Assembly (NCBI RefSeq): GCF_901212655.1
Contig: NZ_CAAKON010000044.1
Coordinates: forward strand, 86,355 to 150,354
Reading direction: 5' to 3'
From: Olsenella uli
GTDB taxonomy: Bacteria > Actinomycetota > Coriobacteriia > Coriobacteriales > Atopobiaceae
DNA length: 64,000 bases
Shown here: positions 43,205-50,821 of the stretch, one piece after another
Layout of the letters: each line of letters opens with the position of its first letter
Position numbering within the stretch: position 1 is the stretch's first letter
Notes under the pieces: generated by a model
Told to the model about the DNA's origin: nothing
The model's input: the letters and a program-made list of their open reading frames with translations, nothing else
The model's database searches: none
Position numbers and translations under genes: made by a program

Positions 43205-44731
43205 ATGGCCTGCACGACCATCCTCGTTGGCAAGCGGGCGAGCTACGACGGCTCGACCATCATCGCGCGCAACTGCGACTCGGGTAACGGCAGCTTCACG
43301 CCCGAGAACTTCGTGGTGGTGCAGCCGGCCGAGCAGCCGCGCCACTACAAGAGCGTCCTTTCCCACGTCGAGTGCGACCTGCCAGACAATCCCATGCGCT
43401 ACACGAGCGTGCCCACGGCAACCGACGGCGAGGGCATTTGGGCCGAGGCCGGCATCAACGCCGCCGACGTGGCCATGACCGCCACCGAGACCATCACGAG
43501 CAACGAGCGCGTGCTCGGCGCCGACCCGCTGGTGGAGCTCGTGCCGGCCAAGGGCACGGAGGGCGAGGAGGGCTACGAGCCCGAGGTTCCCGGCGGCATC
43601 GGCGAGGAGGATTTCGTCACCCTGGTGCTCCCGTACATCAAGAGCGCGCGCGAGGGCGTGCTGCGCCTGGGCAAGCTCCTCGAGGAGCTGGGTACCTACG
43701 AGATGAACGGCGTGGGCTTCTCCGATGCCGACGAGATTTGGTGGCTCGAAACCGTGGGCGGCCACCACTGGATTGCCCGCCGCGTGCCGGATGACGTCTA
43801 CGTGACCATGCCCAACCAGCTGGGCATTGACGAGTTCGACCTGGACGACGCACTGGGAGAGGGCGAGAACTACCTCTGCAGCGCTGACCTGCGCAACTGG
43901 ATGGCTGCCAACCACCTGGACCTCACGATGGACTCCGAGGGCCTGGGCGCCGACGGCGTGCATGCGCGCTTTAACCCGCGCGAGGCCTTTGGCAGCCACT
44001 CCGAGCGCGACCACGTCTACAACACCTGCCGCGCCTGGTACATGCAGCGCACGCTCAACCCGAGCGACGACTGGGACGGCCCGGACGCCGCGTGGCGCCC
44101 CGAGGACAACGACCTGCCCTGGTGCCGCGTGCCCGAGCGCAAGGTGACGATTGAGGACGTGAAGCTCGTGCTCTCCAGCCATTACGAGGGCACCGAGTAC
44201 GACTGCTACGGCGACCGTGGCACCGACGCCACGCGCAAGCGCTTCCGCCCGATTGGCATCAACCGCCAGAGCCACCTCGCCGCGCTGCAGATTCGCCCCT
44301 ACGCGCCGGCGGGTGCCCGTGGCGTGCAGTGGCTGGCCTTTGGCTCCAACGCCTTCAACACGATGGTGCCGATGTACACCAACATCAACCGCACGCCGGC
44401 GTACCTGAGCGGCACCACCAGGCGTGTGACCACGGACTCGCTCTACTGGGAGAACCGCATCATCGCGTGCCTGGCGGATGCCCACTACAACGACAACGTC
44501 AACACGATTGACGCCTTCCAGCAGAAGACGATGGCCTTTGGCCACCGCGTGCTGCGCGAGACGGACGCCCAAGTTGCAGATGTGGCCGAGGGCGAGCTGA
44601 GCGCGCTGCTCGAGGCTGCGAACGACCGCGTGGCAGATGAGCTGCGCGAGGAGAACGACAAGCTGCTGGACCAGGTGCTCTACACCTCCAGCATGCATAT
44701 GCGCAACGGCTTCTCCCTGTCGGACCATTAG
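43205..44731 (+). CDS. pepD: C69-family dipeptidase
   Basis: 508-residue N-terminal-nucleophile peptidase of the PepD family. The start MACTTILVGKRAS places the catalytic Cys at position 3, exposed by processing of the first residues; next comes DGSTIIARNCDSG. Further family segments are WAEAGINAADVAMTATET, SDADEIWWLETVGGHHWIARRVPDD and QSHLAALQIRP. Members hydrolyse dipeptides of broad range in the cytoplasm. Start ATG 43205 has GGAGG. Single-gene unit. Confidence 0.92.
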   Translation: MACTTILVGKRASYDGSTIIARNCDSGNGSFTPENFVVVQPAEQPRHYKSVLSHVECDLPDNPMRYTSVPTATDGEGIWAEAGINAADVAMTATETITSNERVLGADPLVELVPAKGTEGEEGYEPEVPGGIGEEDFVTLVLPYIKSAREGVLRLGKLLEELGTYEMNGVGFSDADEIWWLETVGGHHWIARRVPDDVYVTMPNQLGIDEFDLDDALGEGENYLCSADLRNWMAANHLDLTMDSEGLGADGVHARFNPREAFGSHSERDHVYNTCRAWYMQRTLNPSDDWDGPDAAWRPEDNDLPWCRVPERKVTIEDVKLVLSSHYEGTEYDCYGDRGTDATRKRFRPIGINRQSHLAALQIRPYAPAGARGVQWLAFGSNAFNTMVPMYTNINRTPAYLSGTTRRVTTDSLYWENRIIACLADAHYNDNVNTIDAFQQKTMAFGHRVLRETDAQVADVAEGELSALLEAANDRVADELREENDKLLDQVLYTSSMHMRNGFSLSDH

Positions 44732-44746
44732 GGGAGATGCGCTCTG

Positions 44747-44776
44747 GGGCTGGCGCCGTGCCTGGGGCGCCAGCCC
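44747..44776 (+). terminator. Hairpin downstream of pepD
   Basis: GGGCTGGCGCC pairs perfectly with GGCGCCAGCCC (11 bp, 8-nt loop), 16 nt after the pepD stop. No T-run, common in high-GC Actinobacteria. Confidence 0.55.
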
Positions 44777-44984
44777 GCCCATGCTGTGATCTCGATATCG
44801 GCGAGTCCGCAGTGGCTACGCTGGGTGCGGGCGGCGCGATTGTCTTATGGTCGCTAGTTTCAGCTAGCGACCAAAAAAGCATACTGCCAGCAGCTGGTGC
44901 TATGAGCAGGTAAAACGACTGTTAAGGCTCTGATTCCATAAGCTTGCTAAAGAGCATGCAACAGATTGCTATAGGGGCCCTGTC
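44777..44984. other. Intergenic region between pepD and the polysaccharide locus
   Basis: Includes a perfect 9-bp stem GGTCGCTAG/CTAGCGACC (44849-44872) followed by AAAAAA, not a terminator in either direction, and CCAGCAGCTGG (44889-44899), a short palindrome. Composition turns AT-richer here, marking the left edge of the polysaccharide locus. Confidence 0.5.
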
Positions 44985-45177
44985 TATAATGGGAGGGGTC
45001 TGGAAACCCCATCCAACCGAGCCCCGCGCGTAAAGCGTGCCCCGCTGGGAATGTCGTACAAGCGCAGGGCGATGAATACCCCGTTCCATGTAAGGAGGCC
45101 CACGGGCTTCCGTGGGCGTAGCCGTGCGCAAACGCGCCAATAGGTGCGTCCCGCCCACCGCACCCAAGGAGGCAGCC
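44985..45177 (+). promoter_or_regulatory. Promoter and structured leader of the polysaccharide locus
   Basis: TATAAT at 44985-44990 is a consensus -10 (no good -35). The leader that would follow has three hairpins: GGGGT/ACCCC (44995-45010), a GCGCG-centred one near 45030, and a strong GCCCACGG/CCGTGGGC stem (45098-45117). AAGGAGG precedes the LoaP-like gene. LoaP antiterminators act through hairpins in the leaders of the operons they serve, so this is a candidate target. Confidence 0.5.
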
Positions 45178-45734
45178 ATGTGGTACGCCGTACAGGTCGA
45201 GACCGGCAAGGAGCGCGTCACGCTCGAGCAAATCTGCAAGGCCGTCGAGCTTGCCGGCCTCGAGGGCGTGGTGAGGGAGGCCTTCGTCCCCACACGTGTG
45301 GTGTTCGAGGCCAGCTCGCCCACGCACGGCGCGTGGAGAGGCCGCTCTTCCCGGGCTATCTCCTCCTTGACGCCACCCGGCGCGGCATCGCGCAGGTGGC
45401 CAGGGTGGTCCACGAGACGCCCAAGTTCGCGAAGGTCCTCACATACGACGGGGTATTTCTGCCGCTCCTTCCCGAGGAGACTGACCTGATCTGCGCGCTC
45501 ACCCAGCGCGGCGGACGCTCGATTGACGTGAGCGAGGGCTTCGTGGAGGGCGGCAGGGTAGTGGTGGTGGCCGGCCCGCTCGTGGGGCAGGAGTCAACCA
45601 TCAAGAAGGTCAACCGCCGCAGGCGCGCGGCCCTGGTGGAGCTCTCCATCTGCGGCAGGCGCGTGGAGGTTGAGCTAGGCCTGGAGCTCATGAAGCGCAA
45701 TCGGGAACGGGTGCAAATGCCGGCGAGCGCCTGA
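45178..45734 (+). pseudogene. loaP: LoaP/NusG-like antiterminator with a frameshift
   Basis: NusG-paralogue expected to let RNA polymerase read through terminators in the long polysaccharide operon. Codons from ATG 45178 give the NusG start MWYAVQVETGKERVTLEQICK and VREAFVPTRVVFEAS. At about 45335 the frame must change by one base to continue with VERPLFPGYLLLDATRRG and the C-terminal KOW domain (VEGGRVVVVAGPLVGQESTIKKVNRRRRAALVEL). No slippery heptamer is visible. As read, the product is truncated after the N-terminal domain. Either the locus is switched off by mutation or one base is missing from the assembly. Confidence 0.75.
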
Positions 45735-45829
45735 AGGACCTTCTGGACCAAAACGAGGTTGCCGGCGCCATGTTCAAGATGAAGAACGACCCGCGCGTCA
45801 CACACAATCTCAGAACAGCGATCGCTTAG
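45716..45829 (+). pseudogene. Fragment of an initiating sugar transferase
   Basis: A 37-codon open stretch in another frame, ending TAG at 45827-45829, reads ERLKDLLDQNEVAGAMFKMKNDPRVT. This matches the core of PF02397 glycosyl-1-phosphate transferases (N-E-x-x-G-x-x-F-K-x-x-x-DPRVT). The intact gene of that family begins 48 nt later, so this is a scar of an earlier, replaced gene. Short length keeps confidence moderate. Confidence 0.45.
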
Positions 45830-45877
45830 CTGCAAGCGTGCACCAAGCAAGACAGAGAGGGCCTTCGGGTCGGGGGA

Positions 45878-46627
45878 GTGGTGTTGGGAGAGAACGTGCA
45901 AAACAGTCAAATGGGTGTTGGGGCCGGCGTTGCGGCAAGCACGAGCGCGGTGAGCCTCCCAGGCTCGCGCGAGTTCGCCGCAGAGTCCCGTGCGCTCGAC
46001 ACGAGATCGCTTGGCTATCGCTTCGTGAAGCGCACCTTCGACATAGGCTTCAGTTTCTGCGTCTGTGCCGTTGGGCTGATTCCCGGTGCGATTCTCTGCG
46101 CCTTCATCGCGGCCGACACCAAGGGCGCGCCTATCTACGCGCACGAGCGTGTGGGGCGCTTCGGCCGTCTCATCCACGTGCTCAAGTTCCGCTCCATGGT
46201 CGCCGACGCCGACAACGTGGAGAAGTACCTCACGCCGGCACAGATTGAGGAGTGGCACCGCGAGCGCAAGGTCACTGACGACCCGCGCATCACCAAGCTG
46301 GGTGCGTTGCTTCGCAAGACGAGTCTCGACGAGATGCCTCAGTTTATCAACGTGCTCGCGGGCCAGCTCTCCGTGATCGGGCCCCGGGCCATCACCTACG
46401 AGGAGCTCGGGCACTTCACGCACGAGCAGCAGGTGCAGGTGCTCGCCGTTCCCCAGGGCATCACCGGCGCGTGGCAGTCGGGCCCACGCAACCTCGCCAC
46501 ATTCGACAATGGCCTGCGTCAGAAGTTCGAGCTCGCCTACGCGCGCGGCGCGAACCTCAAGGTCGACTGGCGGGTCTTCTTCAAGACCTTCAGCGTCATG
46601 TTCGGCAAGAGGAAGACGGGGAGGTAG
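45878..46627 (+). CDS. Undecaprenyl-phosphate sugar phosphotransferase (initiating)
   Basis: 249-residue PF02397 enzyme that loads the first sugar phosphate onto undecaprenyl phosphate. One N-terminal membrane segment (~residues 48-75, FDIGFSFCVCAVGLIPGAILCAF), then ERVGRFGRLIHVLKFRSMV, VTDDPRITKLGALLRKTSLDEMPQFINVLAGQLSVIGPRAIT and PGITGAWQSGPRN, the family's catalytic core. No large N-terminal domain, so the short EpsL/WcaJ-core type. Start GTG 45878 follows GGGGGA. First biosynthetic gene of the locus; GT2 follows after 3 nt. Confidence 0.9.
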   Translation: MVLGENVQNSQMGVGAGVAASTSAVSLPGSREFAAESRALDTRSLGYRFVKRTFDIGFSFCVCAVGLIPGAILCAFIAADTKGAPIYAHERVGRFGRLIHVLKFRSMVADADNVEKYLTPAQIEEWHRERKVTDDPRITKLGALLRKTSLDEMPQFINVLAGQLSVIGPRAITYEELGHFTHEQQVQVLAVPQGITGAWQSGPRNLATFDNGLRQKFELAYARGANLKVDWRVFFKTFSVMFGKRKTGR

Positions 46628-46630
46628 CGC

Positions 46631-47551
46631 ATGAGTGCTGACAAGCCCCTCGTTTCGATTGTGGTGCCGACCTACAAGCGCGCCGACAGGATCCGTGTGG
46701 CCCTGGACTCGATTGCCGCGCAAGACTACGGCGCGGAGAACATCGATCTGATCGTGGTGAGCGACAACCGGCCGGAGTGGCCGGAAAGCGCCGAGACTGA
46801 CGCGGCGGTTGCCCCCTATGCCGTGAGCCTGCCGCACTTCAGGCTGCTGCACACTGCCGGCCAGACCGGCGGGGGGGCGGCGCGCAACTACGCCTGCCGC
46901 CAGGCGACGGGCGAGTACCTCGCGTTCCTCGACGACGACGACGAGTTCCTGCCCGACAAGGTGTCGACCCAGGTCGCCTTCATGCAGGAAAACTCCCTCG
47001 ACATGAGTTGGCAGGATGTCTCGTGGTATGACGAGCGTGGCCGGCTCGTGGAGCACCGCAGGCTCGATCACTGTGAGGACTTCTCCACCGAGGGCCTGCT
47101 GCGCGCGCACCTCCTAACGCCGATAAGCCCAACGGCCATCTATATGCTCAGACGCGACCTGTTCGACCGCACTGAGGGCTTCGGCGAGGTGGCGACCGGC
47201 CAAGACTGGTGGCTGATGCTGCGCTGCATAGAGGCTGGCGCCCGAATGGGTTACATGCCCGAGGTGCACGTGAGGCAGTATCAGCATTCCGGGGAGCGTC
47301 TCTCGCTGGGCCAGAACAAGATCGACGGCGAGGTGGCCCGCCACAAGAAGGTACGCGAGTACTACCCGCGCCTCTCGAAGCGCGACATCCGCTACATCGA
47401 GTTTCGCCACAACGCTGCGCTCGCGTTCGCGTGCAAGCGCAGCGGGCGCATGGCGGACGCCGCCAAGTATGCATTGAAGACCATAGCCGCCTCGCCCGCG
47501 GACTGCGTGCGCAAGGGTCTCGATTACTTCGGGAAGGGGAAGAGGGCGTGA
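46631..47551 (+). CDS. Family 2 glycosyltransferase
   Basis: 306 residues with the GT-A fold start VSIVVPTYKRADRIRVALDSIAAQ, the metal-binding cluster LAFLDDDDEF and a later TGQDWWLMLRC. It transfers a sugar from a nucleotide donor to the growing lipid-linked repeat unit on the cytoplasmic face. Donor unknown. Its stop overlaps the GTG start of the next gene by 3 nt (GTGA). Confidence 0.88.
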   Translation: MSADKPLVSIVVPTYKRADRIRVALDSIAAQDYGAENIDLIVVSDNRPEWPESAETDAAVAPYAVSLPHFRLLHTAGQTGGGAARNYACRQATGEYLAFLDDDDEFLPDKVSTQVAFMQENSLDMSWQDVSWYDERGRLVEHRRLDHCEDFSTEGLLRAHLLTPISPTAIYMLRRDLFDRTEGFGEVATGQDWWLMLRCIEAGARMGYMPEVHVRQYQHSGERLSLGQNKIDGEVARHKKVREYYPRLSKRDIRYIEFRHNAALAFACKRSGRMADAAKYALKTIAASPADCVRKGLDYFGKGKRA

Positions 47552-48798
47552 CGAAGAAGCTCCTCGTGTTCACGAAGCACTTTCCCTACAACATGGGCGA
47601 GACGGCCGCCGAGTCCTATCTCGAGACAGAGATTGGCTACCTGGCCGAGGCGTTCGACGAGGTGATGGTCATCGCCACCGAGGCGCCTGCGGACCGCTTG
47701 CCCGTGCAGCGCTTGCCCGAAAACGTTCGATCGGCCTCGCTCGGCTGTGTGCAGACCAAGGGGGAGAAGGCTGCGTGCCTGGTCGTGGGCCTCACGTCAG
47801 CCGACGCCCGTGCCCGCGAGGCCGTCGCCGCCGAGCCCATCCTCTCCGCGAGGGAGAGGGCCTTCCAGTGCTACTTCGCGGGCAAGGCCCTTCGCAAGTG
47901 GCGCAAGCTTGTGCCCGTCCTCGAGGGTGCTGGCTTCATCCCCACGTGGGTCTACAGCTTCTGGCTCTACGATACTGCCCTCATGGCTGTGTGGGCGAAA
48001 CAAGCGTACCCGTGTGCCCGCGCTGTCGCGCGGGCACACCGCTACGATCTCTACCGAGATCGTAGCGGTGTGGGCTACCTCCCTTGCCGGGAGTTGCTGC
48101 TCGATAAGCTTGATGCTGTGCTGCCCTGCAGCGAGGACGGTGCTGAGACGCTCAGGCGCGAGTACCCTTCCTTCGCCGGTAAGGTGACGCGCGCGTACCT
48201 GGGGACCCGGGATCTGCCCGACCTGAGCGGCGAGCCCAAGGGCGACCCGTTCCGCGTTGTCAGCTGCTCGCGGGCGGTGCCCGTGAAGCGGTTGCCTCTG
48301 CTGCGCGACGCCATGGCATTGCTTGATGCGGAGGGCGCGCGCATTCTATGGACGCACTACGGCGACGGGCCCGATCTGGCCGCCGTCAGGGACGGGGTTG
48401 CCGGGTTCTCGTCCGTCAGGGCGGAGTTCCCCGGCAACGTGCCCAATGCGGAGCTGCTTGGTATCTACGCCTCCCGGCACATCGACCTCTTCGTCAACGC
48501 TTCGGTCTCCGAGGGGCTTCCCATCTCGATCATGGAGGCGAGCGGGCACGGCGTGCCCGTAGTGGCGACCGATGTTGGCGGCACCTCAGAGATCGTCCGC
48601 GACGGCGCGAGCGGCGCTCTCGTTCCCGAGGGCGTTGACGCCGCTGGGCTTGCGGTTGCGATCCGATACTTTTACGACATGGATTCGGAAGTCCTTGCCG
48701 GCTATCGCCGGGCGGCCCGGCGTTCCTGGGTCGAGAGCTTCCAAACAAAAGAAAACGTGGGCATCTTGCTGGATGCCCTTCGAGGCAAGGTGAACTGA
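47548..48798 (+). CDS. Family 4 (GT-B) glycosyltransferase
   Basis: 416 residues from GTG 47548, which overlaps the previous stop. GT4 features: HRYDLY and CRELLLDKLDAVLPCSEDGAE in the N-terminal half; RVVSCSRAVPVKRLPLL, FVNASVSEGLPISIMEASGHGVPVVATDVGGTSEIV in the C-terminal donor-binding half. The long upstream open frame is a shadow of the GT2 gene. Odd: bases 48012-48072, coding for about AHRYDLYRDRSGVG and the preceding CARAVAR, form two overlapping perfect palindromes (see finding). Confidence 0.88.
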   Translation: MTKKLLVFTKHFPYNMGETAAESYLETEIGYLAEAFDEVMVIATEAPADRLPVQRLPENVRSASLGCVQTKGEKAACLVVGLTSADARAREAVAAEPILSARERAFQCYFAGKALRKWRKLVPVLEGAGFIPTWVYSFWLYDTALMAVWAKQAYPCARAVARAHRYDLYRDRSGVGYLPCRELLLDKLDAVLPCSEDGAETLRREYPSFAGKVTRAYLGTRDLPDLSGEPKGDPFRVVSCSRAVPVKRLPLLRDAMALLDAEGARILWTHYGDGPDLAAVRDGVAGFSSVRAEFPGNVPNAELLGIYASRHIDLFVNASVSEGLPISIMEASGHGVPVVATDVGGTSEIVRDGASGALVPEGVDAAGLAVAIRYFYDMDSEVLAGYRRAARRSWVESFQTKENVGILLDALRGKVN

Positions 48799-48801
48799 CC
48801 A

Positions 48802-49743
48802 GTGGGACAGCTTTCTCAGAAGACAACTATGCTGCGTCGCTGGGCGAAGATGCTCGGCGGCGGGACGGCGGTGGCCGTGGAGCAGGGCCGGGGCCGCGTT
48901 TGCGTGCCCGGCGAGCTTCGCGGCTACTGGAACGACCTCACCGGCAAGGTGTCGCCTGACACCCTGCTTGACGGGGGCGGCGTGCCGCTCTCGGTCATCG
49001 CCGGTGGTGAGCGCGTGCATTTCCCGATAGCAATCTTCCAGTATGCGCTCGGCTGCAATGACCTGTACCTGATCGATGGGGGTCGAGAGCATCTGGACGC
49101 CCTGGGCGCATGCGCCTCGTGGGCGGTGGCGGCCCAGCACCCCGACGGCTCGTGGGACGCGTTCGGCCCCATAGGCAGCGCTAAGTACACCGTATCTTCA
49201 ATGGCGCAGGCTGAGGGGGCCTCAATGCTGCTCCGTGCCGCGCACCTTCTGGACGAGCCCTCCTACGAGGAGCGGGCAAAGGCAGCGGTTGACTTCATGC
49301 TGATACCGATCGCCGAGGGGGGCTGCTCCGTGCACATGGACGGGCAGCTTTTCCTCGAGGAGTACCCACAGGTCCCTCGCCGTTCTGTCATGAACGGGTG
49401 GGTGTTCTCGCTTTTCGGGCTCTACGACATGTCACTCGCCGATTGTTCATACGTCGAGGACTTCGAGTGCTCGACGCGCTCGCTCGCTGCGCACTTGGGT
49501 GACTACGACGCGGGCTTCTGGAGCTATTACGACCTGGAGCGCCGCATGGCGAGTCCGGCCTACCACAAGCTTCACATCGCGCAGATGGAGGAGCTCGCGG
49601 CCATCACTGGCATGAAGGAGTTCTCCGCTTTCTCCGAGAGACTCTCGCGATACCAGAACAGCGGTCTCAACCGTGCCCGTGCTATCGTCAGGAAGGTGGG
49701 CCAGAAGCTCACCGAGAAGTCGGATGCGGTGATCGTGCAATGA
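48802..49743 (+). CDS. Glucuronyl C5-epimerase-like protein
   Basis: 313 residues. The second half follows the C-terminal domain of D-glucuronyl C5-epimerases (PF06662): FPIAIFQYALG, SVMNGWVFSLFGLYDM, DAGFWSYYDLERRMASPAYHKLHIAQMEEL. In animals this enzyme converts glucuronate to iduronate in heparan sulfate. The residues around YYDL and YH.LHI correspond to the conserved catalytic patch. No signal peptide is evident, which leaves open whether it acts on lipid-linked intermediates in the cytoplasm. Ugd in the same locus supplies glucuronate. Start GTG 48802 assumed; ATG 48829 possible. Activity is inferred. Confidence 0.7.
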   Translation: MGQLSQKTTMLRRWAKMLGGGTAVAVEQGRGRVCVPGELRGYWNDLTGKVSPDTLLDGGGVPLSVIAGGERVHFPIAIFQYALGCNDLYLIDGGREHLDALGACASWAVAAQHPDGSWDAFGPIGSAKYTVSSMAQAEGASMLLRAAHLLDEPSYEERAKAAVDFMLIPIAEGGCSVHMDGQLFLEEYPQVPRRSVMNGWVFSLFGLYDMSLADCSYVEDFECSTRSLAAHLGDYDAGFWSYYDLERRMASPAYHKLHIAQMEELAAITGMKEFSAFSERLSRYQNSGLNRARAIVRKVGQKLTEKSDAVIVQ

Positions 49744-49788
49744 AGCCTATCGCAGATAGGGCGTTTTGTTATTCTGATTGGAGCTTGA

Positions 49789-50799
49789 GTGACTAGCAAG
49801 GTCTGGGTTGAGCTTTCGAACTACAACGGTGTGGTCACCGACGACTACATGAGGGCAATCGGCAAGGCATTCCAGCGCTTGGGTTGCAACGTGTGTTATG
49901 AATACGACATTGCAAACTGCGGGGGTGGAGAACAGGACATTTATGTCGTCTCTCTGGCATTAACCGCATTTAAGCTATTAATTTACGGTAGACCTAATGT
50001 GGTCTTTTGGAGTCAAGGTGTTTGGCCGGAGGAGTCGCTTCAGAAGCACGGGTCTCGCCTGCGTTTCACTGTTTGTAACTTCGTCGAGAATATGGCACTG
50101 AAAAAAGCAAGGCTTCTCTTCCTCGTCTCCCATGCTCAACTTAACTACTATGAGGGCAAATATAGTGTTTGTCTCTCAGATAAGACTTTCATAATGCCCT
50201 GTTCCAATGAGGTATTTCACGAGAATTCCTTCTTGTATCCGGGGAAATATGATGCGCCTGTTTTTGTCTATGCTGGCAGCTTGGCCAAATATCAATGCAT
50301 AGGCGAGATGCTAAACGCCTTCAAACAAGTCCAGTCTGTTTGCCCCCTTGCCCAGCTTCTTTTCTATACCTCGCAGCAAGATGAGGCGCGCACCCTTATC
50401 GACGAAGCCCGTGTGGACAATGTCGTAATAGGGCATGCAGAACCCGACGAACTCGATGGGATTCTTGCCAAAGCGAAGTATGGTTTTGTGATTAGAGACG
50501 ACAGCATCGTCAATAGGGTAGCCACCCCTTCGAAGATATCTAGCTATATTTCCAACGGGGTCATTCCTGTTTACAGCCCCACACTTCAGGCTTTTTCCGA
50601 GAGCTCGAAGAATATTGAGAGACTCGAGTACCGTGAAGAGACGTTTGCTGATGACTTTTCTGAGTTTGAAATGAAGAAGCTGGACCCTAATCAACTTTTA
50701 TCCTCGTATAAGGCTTATTTTCTGAGTCAATTCGACTATGAAGCACAAGCAGATTCGATTGCCACTTTCGTTGGGAAGATCCTCGTTGAAGCGCATTGA
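49789..50799 (+). CDS. Glycosyltransferase (GT-B type)
   Basis: 336 residues. GT-B-like: N-terminal WVELSNYNGVVTDDYMRAIGKAFQRLG, later APVFVYAGSLAKYQCIGEMLNAFKQV and the C-terminal RVATPSKISSYISNGVIPVYSP, the usual donor-site region of GT4/GT1-like enzymes. Weakly conserved, so the exact family is uncertain. It opens the AT-rich section of the locus and probably adds one sugar of the repeat unit. Start GTG 49789. Confidence 0.75.
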   Translation: MTSKVWVELSNYNGVVTDDYMRAIGKAFQRLGCNVCYEYDIANCGGGEQDIYVVSLALTAFKLLIYGRPNVVFWSQGVWPEESLQKHGSRLRFTVCNFVENMALKKARLLFLVSHAQLNYYEGKYSVCLSDKTFIMPCSNEVFHENSFLYPGKYDAPVFVYAGSLAKYQCIGEMLNAFKQVQSVCPLAQLLFYTSQQDEARTLIDEARVDNVVIGHAEPDELDGILAKAKYGFVIRDDSIVNRVATPSKISSYISNGVIPVYSPTLQAFSESSKNIERLEYREETFADDFSEFEMKKLDPNQLLSSYKAYFLSQFDYEAQADSIATFVGKILVEAH

Positions 50800-50821
50800 T
50801 GACCATCTCGTAACCACAAAG

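Noticed and set aside
44849..44878. Hairpin followed by AAAAAA as a terminator
   Set aside because: The T-run needed after the stem is absent on the plus strand and lies before the stem on the minus strand.
45325..45345. Programmed -1 frameshift in loaP
   Set aside because: No slippery X-XXY-YYZ heptamer or downstream pseudoknot is visible at the junction; mutation or sequence error is simpler.
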